Source of the DNA: Saxidomus purpurata
Taxonomy: Eukaryota > Mollusca > Bivalvia > Venerida > Veneridae
NCBI GenBank assembly: GCA_022818135.1
Contig: JAFMSR010000007.1
Coordinates: 10,253,007 to 10,317,006 of the forward strand
DNA length: 64,000 nt
Direction of reading: 5' to 3'
Both the position numbers and the translations under genes were made by a program. A model generated the notes under the pieces. It was not told where the DNA came from, ran no database searches, and worked only from the letters and a program-made list of their open reading frames with translations. Numbering within the stretch: position 1 is the stretch's first letter; every line of letters begins with the position of its first letter. Below, piece by piece: positions 46,520 to 59,656 of this stretch.

Positions 46520-47800
46520 GAAACATTATTATGGTCCCTAACCAAAACTGCTTTAAGAAGTGATTCCTACAGAAATGAGGCCCCTAGATATAAAGGTAGC
46601 TTATGTTGCTTGCTGAATTAATTGCTACAAGAAAAGGGGAGGATGGGGAAAATCACATTCTCAGTAACAGTAACATTAATATATATCAGATATTTGATAA
46701 AGTGAGGATGGTGGCAATTTCAGTTTTCCTAATTATGTAATTATATCATGAAAATTGTTCCGTTTACTCCATGACATGAAACTGTACGCTACCCTGTCTA
46801 TCTTCCAAGCCTTACGTACGGCCTTGAAATGTGTTATGATACTATAACGTTTACCATTGACGTACTATACTAAATATTGCCGACATGTCAGTGGGCGTCC
46901 AGCACTGTTCGATCCTTAGAAATGGTCCGCGTATAAACAGCTTATCATATTTCAACAAGCAATTTGTTCCAAGAATAAAGCTCTTTACCCCTTTTTTCAG
47001 GGGCACAAAATCTTCACAAACCGCTGATATCTTGGAAAATCTCATTTCAAATGTTAAGAATTTTAACTTGACAGTTTTTTTAGTGTATTTTTAGTTAAGA
47101 CAGTGCATATCAGGTGTTGCTGTTGTTTGTTTGTTTTTTCATTATGCTCCCGCCATTGAAAGATTGGGGGAAAGGCACAAAGTATTACCCCTGTCCGGCC
47201 AACAGTCAGTCCGTGTGTGCGTGCGGCGTGCAATGTTTTAGTTTCATATCAATAACTTTTGGGGTCCGTTGGTCAAGGTCAAAGTCACCTATTTAGCTTC
47301 ATTCCAAAAGATTTTCACAAATTTGCCCAGAACAGTCTAGTAGGGTGATACTGACTCGTATGACAGTAGCATGGCCCCTTTTTTACTTAAACTTCAGCAC
47401 AATGGTGGTTTCACATCAATAACTTGAAATGTTTCATGGATCTTATTCAGATTTTACATATCGGTTTATGATTATAAAATACAGGTCAAGTTCGATTTCG
47501 GTTAGAATATACAAGTATTTATATGAATTATTGCCCCTTCAACAAAATGGTGGTTTTCGATCAATATCTTTTGCAAAGGGTGGATTTAATTTTAGATGTC
47601 GGTTTAGGATTATTAAATACAGGTAAATTTCAATTTAGGTTACAACTGAGTAATTCTTGTAGAACTTAGGGTCCCTTTTTCAACTGAAATTTCTGAGAAT
47701 TTGTGGTTTCCGATCATTATTTCATTAAAGAATTTCAATATGTACATATATTGATTAAATACATGTAATTATTTATGATGTTTAAGTAATGTTGAACACA
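46520..47800 (+). repeat. duplicated segment, copy 2
   Basis: Direct, diverged copy of 42290-44110 lacking the family A/B element. It carries its own insertion with head GCTCCCGCCATTGAAAGATTGGGGG and a GTCCGTGTGTGCGTGCGG run at 47148-47240. Frames inside are not conserved between the copies, so no gene is inferred. Confidence 0.7.
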
Positions 47801-48699
47801 GAGTTGTTCAATGCAAAAAAGAAAACAAATTAAATAAATTTAGTTTTAAGTGGAGAGAATATTTGACTCTACTTAAAAAAAATGATAGTGAATTTTACAT
47901 TTGTGTTTTATATAGTACATGATGTCCTTTGTTTCCAGCACAGCACTGCCTTGCTTTTTTCCGCCTTTTTTGTTTGTTTGTACTTTCTGTGAACAAAGTT
48001 CGAACTACAGTTGTCTCTTACGCAGGAAATTGCGTCTTTTTTAATTCCTTTTTTTATTTTTGCATTATCAGTCAATATGAAATGATAGAGGCAAAGTCAT
48101 TCATAACGTGAACAATAATCTAGAAAAAAATGTAGAAAAGCGCAAGAGTTGTTTCCCTTATATAGATAAATGCTTCAAGCACTATGTTCCCTAACTAAGT
48201 CTTGCATTTCGCCTTTCGAATTTTTACACTTCCACTCGCAAGGCTTTATTCAAACAATGCAAATTCTCTTAAGAGAATCTTTTTCATAAAAATACTAAGC
48301 TGGCATTCATACATTTAGTCTGGTTTGTTTTGTTTTTTAAAAATAAGCACGTTAAATAATCAATCTTGTCTTCATTAGCTTACTGCCTCTGGTATATGTA
48401 TTTATTCATGATTTTATTAGATCAGTCAAAGTCTAGGGAATAGTAGTGAAAGAAAACCTCTGTTAATAAGAAATCATTTAAAAAAGAAAAATTCTACACC
48501 AATTCATACTTTAACTTGCTGTTAAAAATTGTAATCTTAGTAGTATCAGATAATATTTCTGCTTCCATATGATGAATTTTGTTTAAAACATTATATGCAA
48601 TAAACGGGGTTACCCATATGGGGCCTAAAAAGAGAAGAAGAAAAGTAGTGTTTATTTAGTATAGTGTCACCCCTAATTAAAAGGCCAGACATTTCTGAC

Positions 48700-48885
48700 T
48701 TATGAGACATCTTTCTGAGCACATTTACTTCCCGAATCCTATCCTTTCAATGTCAGGCACCAGGCAGGTAGGCATACGATAACCACTCTTTAACTAGCTG
48801 GCGGCATATTCATAACCTCCTGGGATTCGAGCCTTCGACCTCCCGCTCCCAAGGCGGATACCTAAACCATTAGACCCAGGGAGAT
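48700..48885 (-). mobile_element. tRNA-derived SINE
   Basis: On the minus strand it begins with a tRNA-like part: CTGGGTCTAATGGTTTAGGT (box A region), GCCTTGGGAGCGGGAGGTC, and GGCTCGAATCCC (box B-like). The body (ATGCCGCCAGCTAGTTAAAG) recurs at the right edge of the window. The acceptor stem does not pair well, so it is not a functional tRNA gene. Confidence 0.7.
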
Positions 48886-48924
48886 GTTTATATATACAAA
48901 ATGTATATAAATAATGGAAAGTTT

Positions 48925-49250
48925 AGAGTTCTTCTTGTCAAAAACCTCGAGGCCCAGATCTTACATATTTCGTATGTAGCATTGCCTAGAAGTCCTCAAG
49001 TGTAAGTTTGTTCAAATCATGACCCTGGGATCCAACTTGACCACGCCCAAGTGTTACATGAGTTGCTCAGACTATATAGGAAAAACTGTACAAACTATTT
49101 TGTTAGAAAGGACTGGCCCAATGTTTCAAAATAAGTTTGTGGAGGATGGGTATCTTTGTTTGTTTGGTGTGTTGGGCTTTGTGGCCTGGGCGTGAAGAGC
49201 AATGATATTCAGGTTAACGATATATGGCCAGTATGTGCCTCTTGTTTGAT
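48925..49250 (+). mobile_element. tandem-core element, family A fragment
   Basis: Core text (AGGCCCAGATCTTACATATT, AGCATTGCCTAGAAGTCCTC) and a worn tail (CGATATATGGCC..GTGCCTCTTGTTT). The 103-codon frame at 49156-49467 crosses its end and is not a gene. Confidence 0.6.
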
Positions 49251-49915
49251 GGAACAGCATTGCTTGATCAGTCTTGGTAGAGGATACGTAAGAGTTATCC
49301 GCGGAACATTATTTGAAATTGTAACATTGTTTCAGAAAAAGAAATTACACAATATCAAAGATTTATGTTTAGTATTTGTATGGGGGAAAGGTTCCATTTT
49401 CTTGCAGCTTCGTTTGTTATTTCAGAGTCAAATTTATGCAGTAGTTTCAGGTGAGATCCTGCTGTGAAAAATATGCGGAAAACAACGATCAGTTTAGCCT
49501 ACCCGGATAAATGTTCGGATGATCTACAAAAAATGGTACAAAAGCCTCATGAAATAATCTTTAAAAAAAAAGAAGAAACAAATAGATTTAAATAAACAAT
49601 GTCAGTGTGTCAGTGGAGTAGAAATCTCAAATCTCACATTTAGTTGTAAAGAAAACACATGATTGCCATACTATCATTTTAACACATATCGTCTAACCAT
49701 CTCTTATTTCAATGACGTAGATAGAAAGAATATCTGCGTCGGCCATGTTTTGCCGAGTTTTGCGATGTCTATAGTTTTTGCCACATTAAATCAGGCCAAA
49801 TTTGACGAAATATCAGTATGCGGATTTCGAAAGGTAGCCGTCGACTTTTTAATAAATCTACCTTTAATATTTAGACAAAAAAGCCTAACATTCTTCAATA
49901 CTGTGAGTAGGGATT

Positions 49916-50033
49916 AAGTATAGGTTAGTGTTTATTTTTATGCATTTATGAAAATAAATTGGTCTGGCGCGGCGCATGCCGCGCGACTAAATTTATTTTT
50001 GTAAATGCATAAAAATGAACAGTAACATACTTA
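49916..50033. repeat. fold-back element D
   Basis: AGTATAGGTTAGTGTTTATT pairs with the inverse at the right (AATGAACAGTAACATACTT, imperfect), and TTTTATGCATTTA pairs with TAAATGCATAAAA. The centre is GC-rich (GGCGCGGCGCATGCCGCGCG). Confidence 0.75.
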
Positions 50034-50345
50034 GTGTTTGAAATTATTTTTTGTAAATCAGCAGTATTCCCCTATTTACTGACTCGGTATGTTAATTTGA
50101 TTTTTCCAAAGTTAAAGTGCAGCCGATACTGCGCTGCGATTGGACAAAAAAAAATTCAAACACCAAAATGAACTAAAATCAATGCCGCGCGACCAATTTA
50201 TTGTAGTAAATGCACCAAATGAACATAAACCTACTTAATGTTGAAATTTTTTTTTGTCAATCATTTACTGACTCGGTACCAAAGTTAAAGTGCAGCGGAT
50301 ACTGCGCTGCGATTGGACAAACAATAATTTCAAACACTAAATTCA
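50034..50345. repeat. direct repeat of about 170 bp, two copies
   Basis: Both copies contain TTTACTGACTCGGTA, CCAAAGTTAAAGTGCAGC, GATACTGCGCTGCGATTGGA and a CAAACACC/AAACACTAA end. Between them lies a worn copy of the fold-back centre (ATGCCGCGCGACCAATTTAT). Together with element D they look like one larger decayed element. Confidence 0.75.
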
Positions 50346-53300
50346 GTTTGAATAAGTTAGTTATGACCCTATGCCTCTAAATCATCACTTGAACTATCAA
50401 CTAATTCAGGTAGAAACTTTTAAATTCTATTCAGGAAAAAGGTGTTATACAGATAGACGGACGGACAGACTGAAGGGACTGACAATTCTCTTGGCCAGCC
50501 TAACTAACTTCTACTGTTAAAATATGACTGAACAAGTACTTACATAAAACGGCCATTTGATACTTCTTTGATTTAATCAAACTGACAGTCTGTGTCGGTT
50601 AGTGGGGCAATGTGTCAGTATGTCAAAGCCGTTCTCACGATCAATAATATAATACTAAAAGTTACATCGGGCGTTATGTTAACAAATTCAAGTGAAATTA
50701 GCCACCATACATGAACAAATACACATTTAATAGCCGTTTCAAATGGATAAATTTGCAGTATAAATGTACATAATATATAGAGCATTCCAATTGTTTTTCA
50801 TGTACATTGTATTATGTTACCTGCTCGTGAGCTTTATTAAAAAATTACCACGGGATATGAACACTCATGGATTATTAAAATCTGTAAATGAACTGCTTCT
50901 TCCTTTCACATGAAATAGATTTAGTCTTTACACTAAACAGCAATGTCAACAGTAATGATTAGGAAAAAAGAGAGCTCGATTAAGGGGTCGGGGTGTATAT
51001 TGGGGCTTAGTATCTTAAGACTTATTGCATGGATATGTTGGGATATGGTGAAATTGTGTTTTGAATGTGTAGGATGAAGGTAAGACGCTAATATTTGGTA
51101 GGGAAAGCGTGTTTCATACTGAGAGAACTAGGGCAGTAATAACCTTCTTTCTGGTTTCTGTTGACCCACAGAGTAAGTACAATGTACCAATATTTTTACG
51201 TACCGTAAATACATCAAAATGAACACTAACCTTTACTGCATTAAGGGAAATGTAATGTACAAGCTTGTCTCAGTTTAAACTGTTCCTTTTTACTTTGAAA
51301 AAAGATAAAGGAGACATAAAGATAAAGAGGGGAAATAAAGAGAAAGGGAAATACATTTTGTACTCTTGAATACAGAAAAGGCTAGGTGCTGATTATCGAG
51401 TCAAATTCTGCCACGTTTCCTAACGACCCTTCAAGCAATTTATGAGAACAAACGCTGACATTAAAGGTTTGAAAGGGACCACTGTCGCCTCAGGATCGAA
51501 GGGTTCCAATTTCGACCCGACCAGTACCATTAATTCCAATATACCTCTCTCTTTAATGTTGAGTCAATCTGCAGTGAGTCTCGAGAGCGATTAATATTGA
51601 TTGTGATGGAGCTTATTTCGCAATTGAGAATAAATGAATTTATATAAAAGTAATTGTATATAAGTTATAATTATTATAAAAGTCTATCTGTATAGCGTTA
51701 ATATTGACTTTGACACTTTATCAACTTGGCTAGAGTCTTATTGAAAAAGCACAATCTGCCTTATGTTTAAGTGACCCTGCCTTGCAACCAGTGCAGATCA
51801 TTATAAGAGTGCCCAGACGAGCTGACTATCCATTCGGTAAGTTTCCAATCAGCTCCCCTCTGACCAATTAATGGTTCTGTGCAAATTCAATGATGGACAA
51901 GTACACGTACACACTTAAGAAATTTATCAGAGTTAGGACTAAAATTGCTGGGACATTAGAGTAGGATAATAGAAAGTCCAAACGTCAGCTGAAGATCTAA
52001 GCGATCTATGTATGAGGGATCTAAAACACATTCAGGTCTCACAATGCTGAAACATGTTATTGATATTTCTTCTTGAGTTTGTCAGCAATGTATGGAAACA
52101 GCTTTAGACTTTATCCCCCAAACCCAAGGCCATTCTATACATGATATACTGTCAGAGCCGGACAGTGACCCTAGCAGAACAATATAATTTAAGCAGTCAT
52201 GTATCGACGAGGAATGCGTGGCTTTCAAACAAAGAACTATGAAATGTGACCTTGATGGGACCCTGACCTGATGCGGATCAGTTTACCATGTCCTTTGTCA
52301 AATAAAGGAAATAAAGGGGCCGTTGACACCCTAAAGGTATCAATATAGTACTGGCAAGGATTTAACGATGGGGTTATAAAGGGATGTTAGTGAAACGTCA
52401 CCATCTGCAGACATTTAGGACGACAGTGTACGTTGCCTTGGCAACTTAAGTATGTATGCTGTCCAGAATGTGCAATTTTCATCAAAACATATACCTATGT
52501 CTGGGCAAATATGCGTCGTCTTTTATTCAGGTATTGGCACAGTTATTGGGACAAACCCAGAGATATATAAAAAATAAAACATTGGTGCAGTAAAGAGTAC
52601 GTGATTTGTTTTGTATAGAGGATTCAAAATTTAACACCGAGTCTCAAAATCATTAATCCACATGTTTAGCCATACTTTTAAAAATTGCTAAGCCAGACTT
52701 GCGGCCTTCGCCCATGAAGGAGTTTTTTGTTATATCCGTCTCCTGTTTGTTTGATACAGTAACCAGACACTGTCTTTCCCACAAACAATTAATTAGTGTC
52801 CACAGCTGTGCTTACAGTATCATTCTTACCGAAATTGTATAACAAAGTCTCAAGGACGGACATTTGACACGTGGACAATGGTAGTTAACAAACGAGCGGA
52901 CTTACAGGTGATGAAAATGTTAAAAATCGGATGAGACCATATACAAAATGAGTAAAAATCTGTGCTACCATTTCGTGAACAAAAGTCAGAAGTATTTGCA
53001 ACGGGATACACAAGTAACACACAAATCCCCGTCGACACTTCACTGATGACACTCACACTTTAACGATGACGTCACTGACAAAAAATGCATGCTTCTGAAT
53101 GATTACATCAAAATATATCTCATTTTAAAAGTTCTTAACACTAATTGTATAATCATTTCGTATAATCTAGTGGTTTTAACTTTAGCTAGATTTAACCACA
53201 CTTTTGGGGTTTTTTTTCTGGTTCTGATTTTGCCGTTGCTTCCGCGTTTCCTTCATGTGGCCGATCGTTACTTACAGTTTGGATTAGTTGACTGAATTAC

Positions 53301-55089
53301 TGGAAAGATACTCGCGATATCACATATACCGGTCAACAGATTCCTTACTATCACAATACCGCGGCCGTATATTTCATTTTTTACGTCATTATCACCATTG
53401 CAGTATTATTTCTCTCACTCCATGTAAAACCCTCTAATGAAATTCACAGTATACGTAATTTGTAATATAACATTTAAGTTTAGAGTATTCATAATCAGAC
53501 ACTTCGAGATCGTGTACTTTAAAAACTTTGAATACCGACACATTGTATAATTTATACTAATTTATTTATATTTATTCTCGTTTGCGAAACAAGTTCTACA
53601 ACTTAGATTAATCGCTCTCGAGACTCATTCCAGATGAAATCAATCTCGACATGGTACAGCTCAATAAAAGTAAACTAGTCTTGACTCGCACGTTCTCCTT
53701 GGAATTTACCGTTGCATTTTCCATAAGTTTAAGTGCGGGCACGGCCCATGGAACATTGCCGGTCTATAGCCCAACAACGTCAAGATTTGATATCCAGTAT
53801 ATCTGTTACGTCGACTGTGTAAATTGATGCATCATGTTAGTCCAGCTACAATTTACGTCATCAAAACTGACCCGTGGTCAGTAACAAATAGCCGTTACGC
53901 GAAGTGGTATGTATCATTAATAAAACGTCGACCGAATTACACAGAAACTAGAACACATAATGTAGACCTAGGACTGTCACGTTACCTACGGAATTTTGTC
54001 ACGTGCGTACTCTGACACGAATCCATGTCCGTGTTGTTGATAGTCCTTTTATTAGTAAGACCCTGCATTACATATTTTCATTTTTCGCGTTCATATTTTA
54101 GGATATTTTACATTTTATATTCGTTGCAAAATGCGAGGTCCTCATGCTTAACAAAATTGTAAACAGTAAATATCAAAAATTCATAAACAACAAGAATGGT
54201 GTCTATATACTGAAATGTTCTGGCTATGCTGTAAACTGACCAGGAATATATTGGGCAAAGATTTTGTAAAGATTTGGTTTAAACAATGTTTTATTCATTA
54301 CATTGCATGTACATTACAAGTGGAAATAAGTAAACTAAAACAATACAAATACATTGAAGATGTCTATGTATTTTATTGAGCGGGAGTAAAGGTCACATTT
54401 ATAATAGACATTTAGGTTCGAATAGAAAGCTTCAAGCTTATTTAAAACTCTCTCTCTAGTAATAATATAAAGCAAAATTTGGTAACAGCAAAAATATCTA
54501 ATATAATGTGCTTGTAAAGATTTAACCTTATTGAAAACACATCTGTAGAAAAACTTAATTGTAGTTGACCAATCAACTTTCAAGTTTTCATTTTATGGAT
54601 AAAAAGCTCTTTAAACCTGTCGTTAAGCCAAATTTGTACAAAAACGCCATATCGTGAAACGAGAATTTAACATGTAGTTGAAAATCATGTCAAATTGTAT
54701 GTCACTATGTCAGTGGGTTTGTGGGACAATACCTATTATTTTACCTATATTACTTTTAAAATATCAGATTTAACTTAAGACGTAGCAATTCCAAAATGAT
54801 TTATCCGAAATATCAAAGTTTCAGTTATCGTTTGAAAGCTATACCGAAGATGATACTTAAAAAAACGTCATTTTTCAATCTTTTTGTATCATTACGAAAT
54901 ACGCACAGCTTATGACATCAACTTGCTGGTGGAACTTTAATGTAAATAGGCGGGGCCACATGCCATCTTCAAACCAATCTTAAACAGGCGAAATCTTAAG
55001 TATCATAAAAATTTGTATAACATGCTTTAAAACTGTGTCATTTTCTTCATGAATATTCAAGATGCGGTCAGCTGTTTTATCAAACTGGT
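50346..55089. other. intergenic, upstream region of the FMO gene
   Basis: No exon or RNA gene is supported. SINE-related fragments lie at 51475-51620 (+) and 53606-53665 (-, sharing CATCTGGAATGAGTCTC on its sense strand). A GC-box-like GGCGGGGCC lies at 54949-54957. Confidence 0.45.
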
Positions 55090-55114
55090 CACATGTGAAA
55101 TATGCGTATAAATA
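55090..55114 (+). promoter_or_regulatory. FMO core promoter: E-box and TATA box
   Basis: CACATGTG palindromic E-box at 55090-55097 and TATAAATA at 55107-55114. These place a likely start near 55135-55145, with a 5' UTR of about 110 nt and an in-frame stop (55219-55221) before the start codon. No experimental support. Confidence 0.7.
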
Positions 55115-55251
55115 GGGCATGTTGGTCTTTGTATTGTACCGTAGTCCGACCAGCGTCGATTAGCATTTTAACACTCCAATTTTGGGGCAAAACTTATTTG
55201 AAAATAATATTATTTTATTAAATAATAGTTTTGAAGACATATAATATTAAA

Positions 55252-55816
55252 ATGAAGAAAATAGCAATTGTTGGGGCCGGATGTAGCGGTCTGGCAGCCA
55301 TCAAGTGTTGTCTGGAAGAAGGGCTCCAGCCAGTATGTTTGGAAAGGGAAGCTGACATCGGAGGTCTGTGGAACTATTCGGATACTTCCAAGGTTGGCAA
55401 AGGGAGTATTTACAAGACGTGCGTTATCAACACAAGTAAAGAAATGATGGCATTTAGTGACTTCCCGCCGCCGGAACATTTTCCTATGTTTATGCCTCAT
55501 AGATACGTGTTAAAATATTTCCGAATGTATGCAGAAAAATTTGGACTCCATAAATACATTCAATTCAACACTTCAGTGTTACATGTAGTGCAATCAAACA
55601 AATATGAAACCGACGGTAGCTGGGACATTACATTCCGTCGGGAAGGTGAAGATGCTTGCACAGAGACTTTTGCTGGAGTTCTCATTTGCACAGGACACCA
55701 TACGTTTCCCTATCAGCCAGACTTTTCGGGTTTGAGCAGATTTGAGGGTACAACGCTTCACTCACACGACTACAAAGAAAACTCAAAATTCATCGGCAAA
55801 AAGGTCGTCGTCGTAG
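55252..55816 (+). CDS. FMO: FMO exon 1 (FAD domain and FMO signature)
   Basis: Residues 1-188 and the first base of Gly189; ends KKVVVV at donor GTAAGT. Contains the FAD fingerprint and FxGxxxHxxxY. The frame continues only a few codons into the intron. Confidence 0.96.
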
Positions 55817-58223
55817 GTAAGTACCTGTATTAATTGCTTGCATTGATATGCATCAAAACTTAAATCCTAAGCTTATAGTAATGCGGCATGACATTTTCGG
55901 TAACAAAGGTGTGCATACTGGTTCGCCTACTGAAAATTTCATACAGTATTTTCTAAAATTTTGAAAGGAAGATGAATTTGAATAAAAAAATGCAGGAATT
56001 CAAGGTGCCTGATACAGTCTACGTGCCACAAATTCTAAAGAAATTTAAAATAGTGGAGTCTACCCTGATTTTGATAGAGTTTTTGATGAAAGCCCTGCAC
56101 ACTGCTATGTTATATGTAATCTTTGAAACTGTTTTTGTGACTGACAAAGTGTGGCTAACAGTTTGAGCTAACACATCACAGAAATTTAGTTTTTGAAATC
56201 ATATTAGAAAGATTTTATGTTTTAAAATATGTAAATTAAATCAAAAGCGCATCTCGCTTTAAGAAAGGTTGATTTTCCCGATTGTGTGATTGTAGATTAA
56301 GAATTGTTTAGTTTGAAAATTGCAATAGTCAATAAGATAAGTACTTAAAATTTAAAGCCAAATCAAGTAACCATGGACAAATTTCATACTAGTAAAAGAC
56401 TACTGTTGTCATGGTTACATTGGTGAAATAATACTGATCCAAAATGTTTGAAACATTGAATGCTCTATTAAATTTATCTTAATAATATAAGTTTTGTTTA
56501 TAAGAAACTTTAACCTTTCGTTCATATATCTTTAAGTAGTATAATGCATAACTTCATAAATGCGCCACTTGTCCCATAATATAAGGTTTAAGCCTAACGG
56601 TCTGGAGATTCTAACGGGAGACCGAACCACTGATGATATTCAAATCCGAGGCCTACAGATTTTAGTCTGGCGTTTTACAAAGCATTGAATAACAGACTCC
56701 CCTTTATAAATGGCAAAGCGTTAAAATTTAAGGTTTCCGTAGGGTTTAAATGGAGGTGTGGGGCCTTTTGTCTGTGTGGATCGCCCAATAGCGGTAGCGC
56801 ATTTGGACGTTTATCTCTCGGAAGCTCCAAGTGCTGTATGATAGTCTTTTCAAATAATTATAGGCACCATCTGACATGCATGTCGGAACACCAGGAAATA
56901 TCAGTTATATTTGCTGTAATAAAATGGAAGCAGTGGTAAAACTTCAATTTACAACACAAAACCGAGTATTTAATTTTTTTACGATTATTTTCTGAAACAA
57001 CAAGGTTTAATGACCTACTGTGCGGTAATCATGCATTTTTATTGCCATCAATAAAATTTAACATGGTAAACAACATTTTTGTCTAACCACGAATCTTAAT
57101 TTAATTGCTAAATGAAAACAACCGACGAAGTACGAAACACTATACAGCAATTTACTATTTATTAATGTATAAATTTACTTATTACATACCAAAAGGTAAG
57201 TTTTATTTATCTGTAATGAAAAAACAAAGTTATGATCATGTTAAGCAAATATAATTGGTACTTTCTGAATTGCGTTTTATAGTCGCTTACACATACACCA
57301 CCTGATTAGTCCTGTATTAAGTACATGTGGACTAATGTCCAAAATTTGGTCAGTCTGGTCAATGACATTTGTCTGTCTGACCATGTCCCATATTTTATCA
57401 TAATGAATATTTATAGAGGTTATAAAACCTTTATAAACCAGTCGTCCTAAATACTCCGGTAAATTGCTGCAATAATAATAATTATTAATAATAGTAATAA
57501 TAATAATCATAATCATCATCATCATCAATCATCATCATCATCATCATCATCATTTAAAAAAAATTGGTAATTTTTTTTATTATTTAATTTTATTGAAAAC
57601 ATGAATTTAGATTAACCGTTATTGCATGCGTTTTCCCTGTCATCATCTGGGTCCGAATGGTACCAAGTTAAGCTCCAAAATGAAATGCGGTTATCATAAT
57701 ATAATGAACGGGCGCAACGGCTAGACAAATCAGGAAAAATTATGGATGTTTGCCAAGGTCACTGGTTTGGACACGTATTCGTCCTTGTAAATTGCCAGTC
57801 GCTATTAATTATATACAAGGTCAAAGGCTAACCTTCTTTGTCCACCCTGTCATGATATTAATGACGAACATGAGGCATTTTATATCACTAGGGCTTCTAC
57901 AGGTTTCTATTCAGTGCACACAGGCCGAGTTGAGAGAATGAACGTAAAGAGATATTTATATTAATTTACAAGAAAATTAGAAAAGAAGGGATGAAAAGAA
58001 AAAAGACCAAACTACTCGATACCACTGCTGTTGTTGTTTTTGATCATCATCATGATAACGATGATGGTGATAATTATCATAATGATTGTTATTGTAAACA
58101 CTGTTTATGATGAGTTGTTGTTACTGATGATGAAGATGATGATAGTGATGATGAGTATGATGATGATGATATTGAATGTGTGAATGATTGTGAAAATGAA
58201 AAAATGAGATGATAATGATGATA

Positions 58224-58279
<56 letters not shown>

Positions 58280-59621
58280 AGTGGTGGTGATGGTATTGAT
58301 GATGATGGTTGTATTGATGATGATGTGTCATGATAATATAGGAAAGAAAATACTTGCACTTATTTCTAAATTCTTATTATTTTCTAGGGATCGGAAACTC
58401 CGCCGTTGACATAGCCGTAGATCTAAGTCATGTTGCGTCTGAAGTGTATCTTTCCACGCGCCGAGGTGCCTGGGTAATAAGCAGGATGGGATTCTGGGGA
58501 CTTCCGGCGGATGCCATGGCCAATAATAGGTTCTTGTTCTCGCTTCCGCATTCTGTACTGGAATGGAGTGTTGAAAAGATGGCGAATTTCAGATTTGACC
58601 ACGAAAGCTACGGAGTAAAACCAGTGCATAGGTTTGTTTTTAATTCATGTTAGCATTTAAAATATTTATAACATGTTTTGCATAAACTCGACAAGGACAC
58701 AAAGCGTAGTCAATTATTTGGTTTTACAACCCTGCAAAGAGTCACTTTTGGTCGGCTGAGAGTAAACTTGTCCATAGTTTTACGGAGTATATGATATGGC
58801 AGAAATGATTGAGAATCCTAACAAAGTTAAAGATCAAACAATATCCGTATATCTCGCAGTTCTGTTTATTCTAACCCCTTTTAAGAGTTAAAGCAGTGAT
58901 TGCTGCTTATTCGTGTATGTACATTTATTAAATATATAGACCATGAGAGACGAAGCACAGCATAAACAGTTATATATATGGTTTATGAATAATGTCTGAT
59001 TGTTTTTCAGGGCTTTACAGGCACACCCAACAATAAATGATGAGTTACCATATCGTATTATGACGGGTGCCCTGAAAGTCAAACCTAACATTCATCATTT
59101 TAACGAAAATTCTGTCCAGTTCGACGACGGTACCGTTGAGGTGGGTTTCATTTTTGTAAATAAAAAATGCATTCCCGTAGAAACTATTGCAATACAATTC
59201 GCTTTCAACCATTGAGCTCAAAGTTGTTTTGCTGTTATCAAAAATAAAAATTGAAAAAAAATAATTAAATATCATCAAATTTGAATCCAAACGTTATAAA
59301 TGTTCTATGCTTATACTTTCGGTAGCTTAAAGGTTGACGAAGACAAGACAACTACATATTTTCATAGAAGTCAAGAAAATCGACGTTGACCTTTTACTGG
59401 AAAGAAATTAGTTTGTAAATAGATTTATGCCGAAAGAGAAAAATAAAAGTTAATTTGATATCTCTATTTTAAACTGCATTGAATTAGATTATTCAAAAAG
59501 AGATAAAATCATTATCATTATTTTTTATTAATTATTATAATTATTACTTTTTTATAATTATTATTATTATTATTATTATTATCATTGTTATTATTATAAG
59601 TTTTATTATTTTTATTAAAGA

Positions 59622-59656
<35 letters not shown>

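Larger units (their letters stand above)
55817..58387 (+). other. FMO intron 1
   Basis: No additional exon seen. Contains A/T-rich microsatellite (AAT)n and (ATC)n at about 57470-57554, then (GAT)n at 58100-58327 close to exon 2. Confidence 0.7.

Noticed and set aside
49663..49917. 84-codon frame
   Set aside because: No recognisable motif, splice context or homology; probably chance.
58105..58359. Long histidine, serine or methionine frames
   Set aside because: They are translations of the GAT microsatellite.
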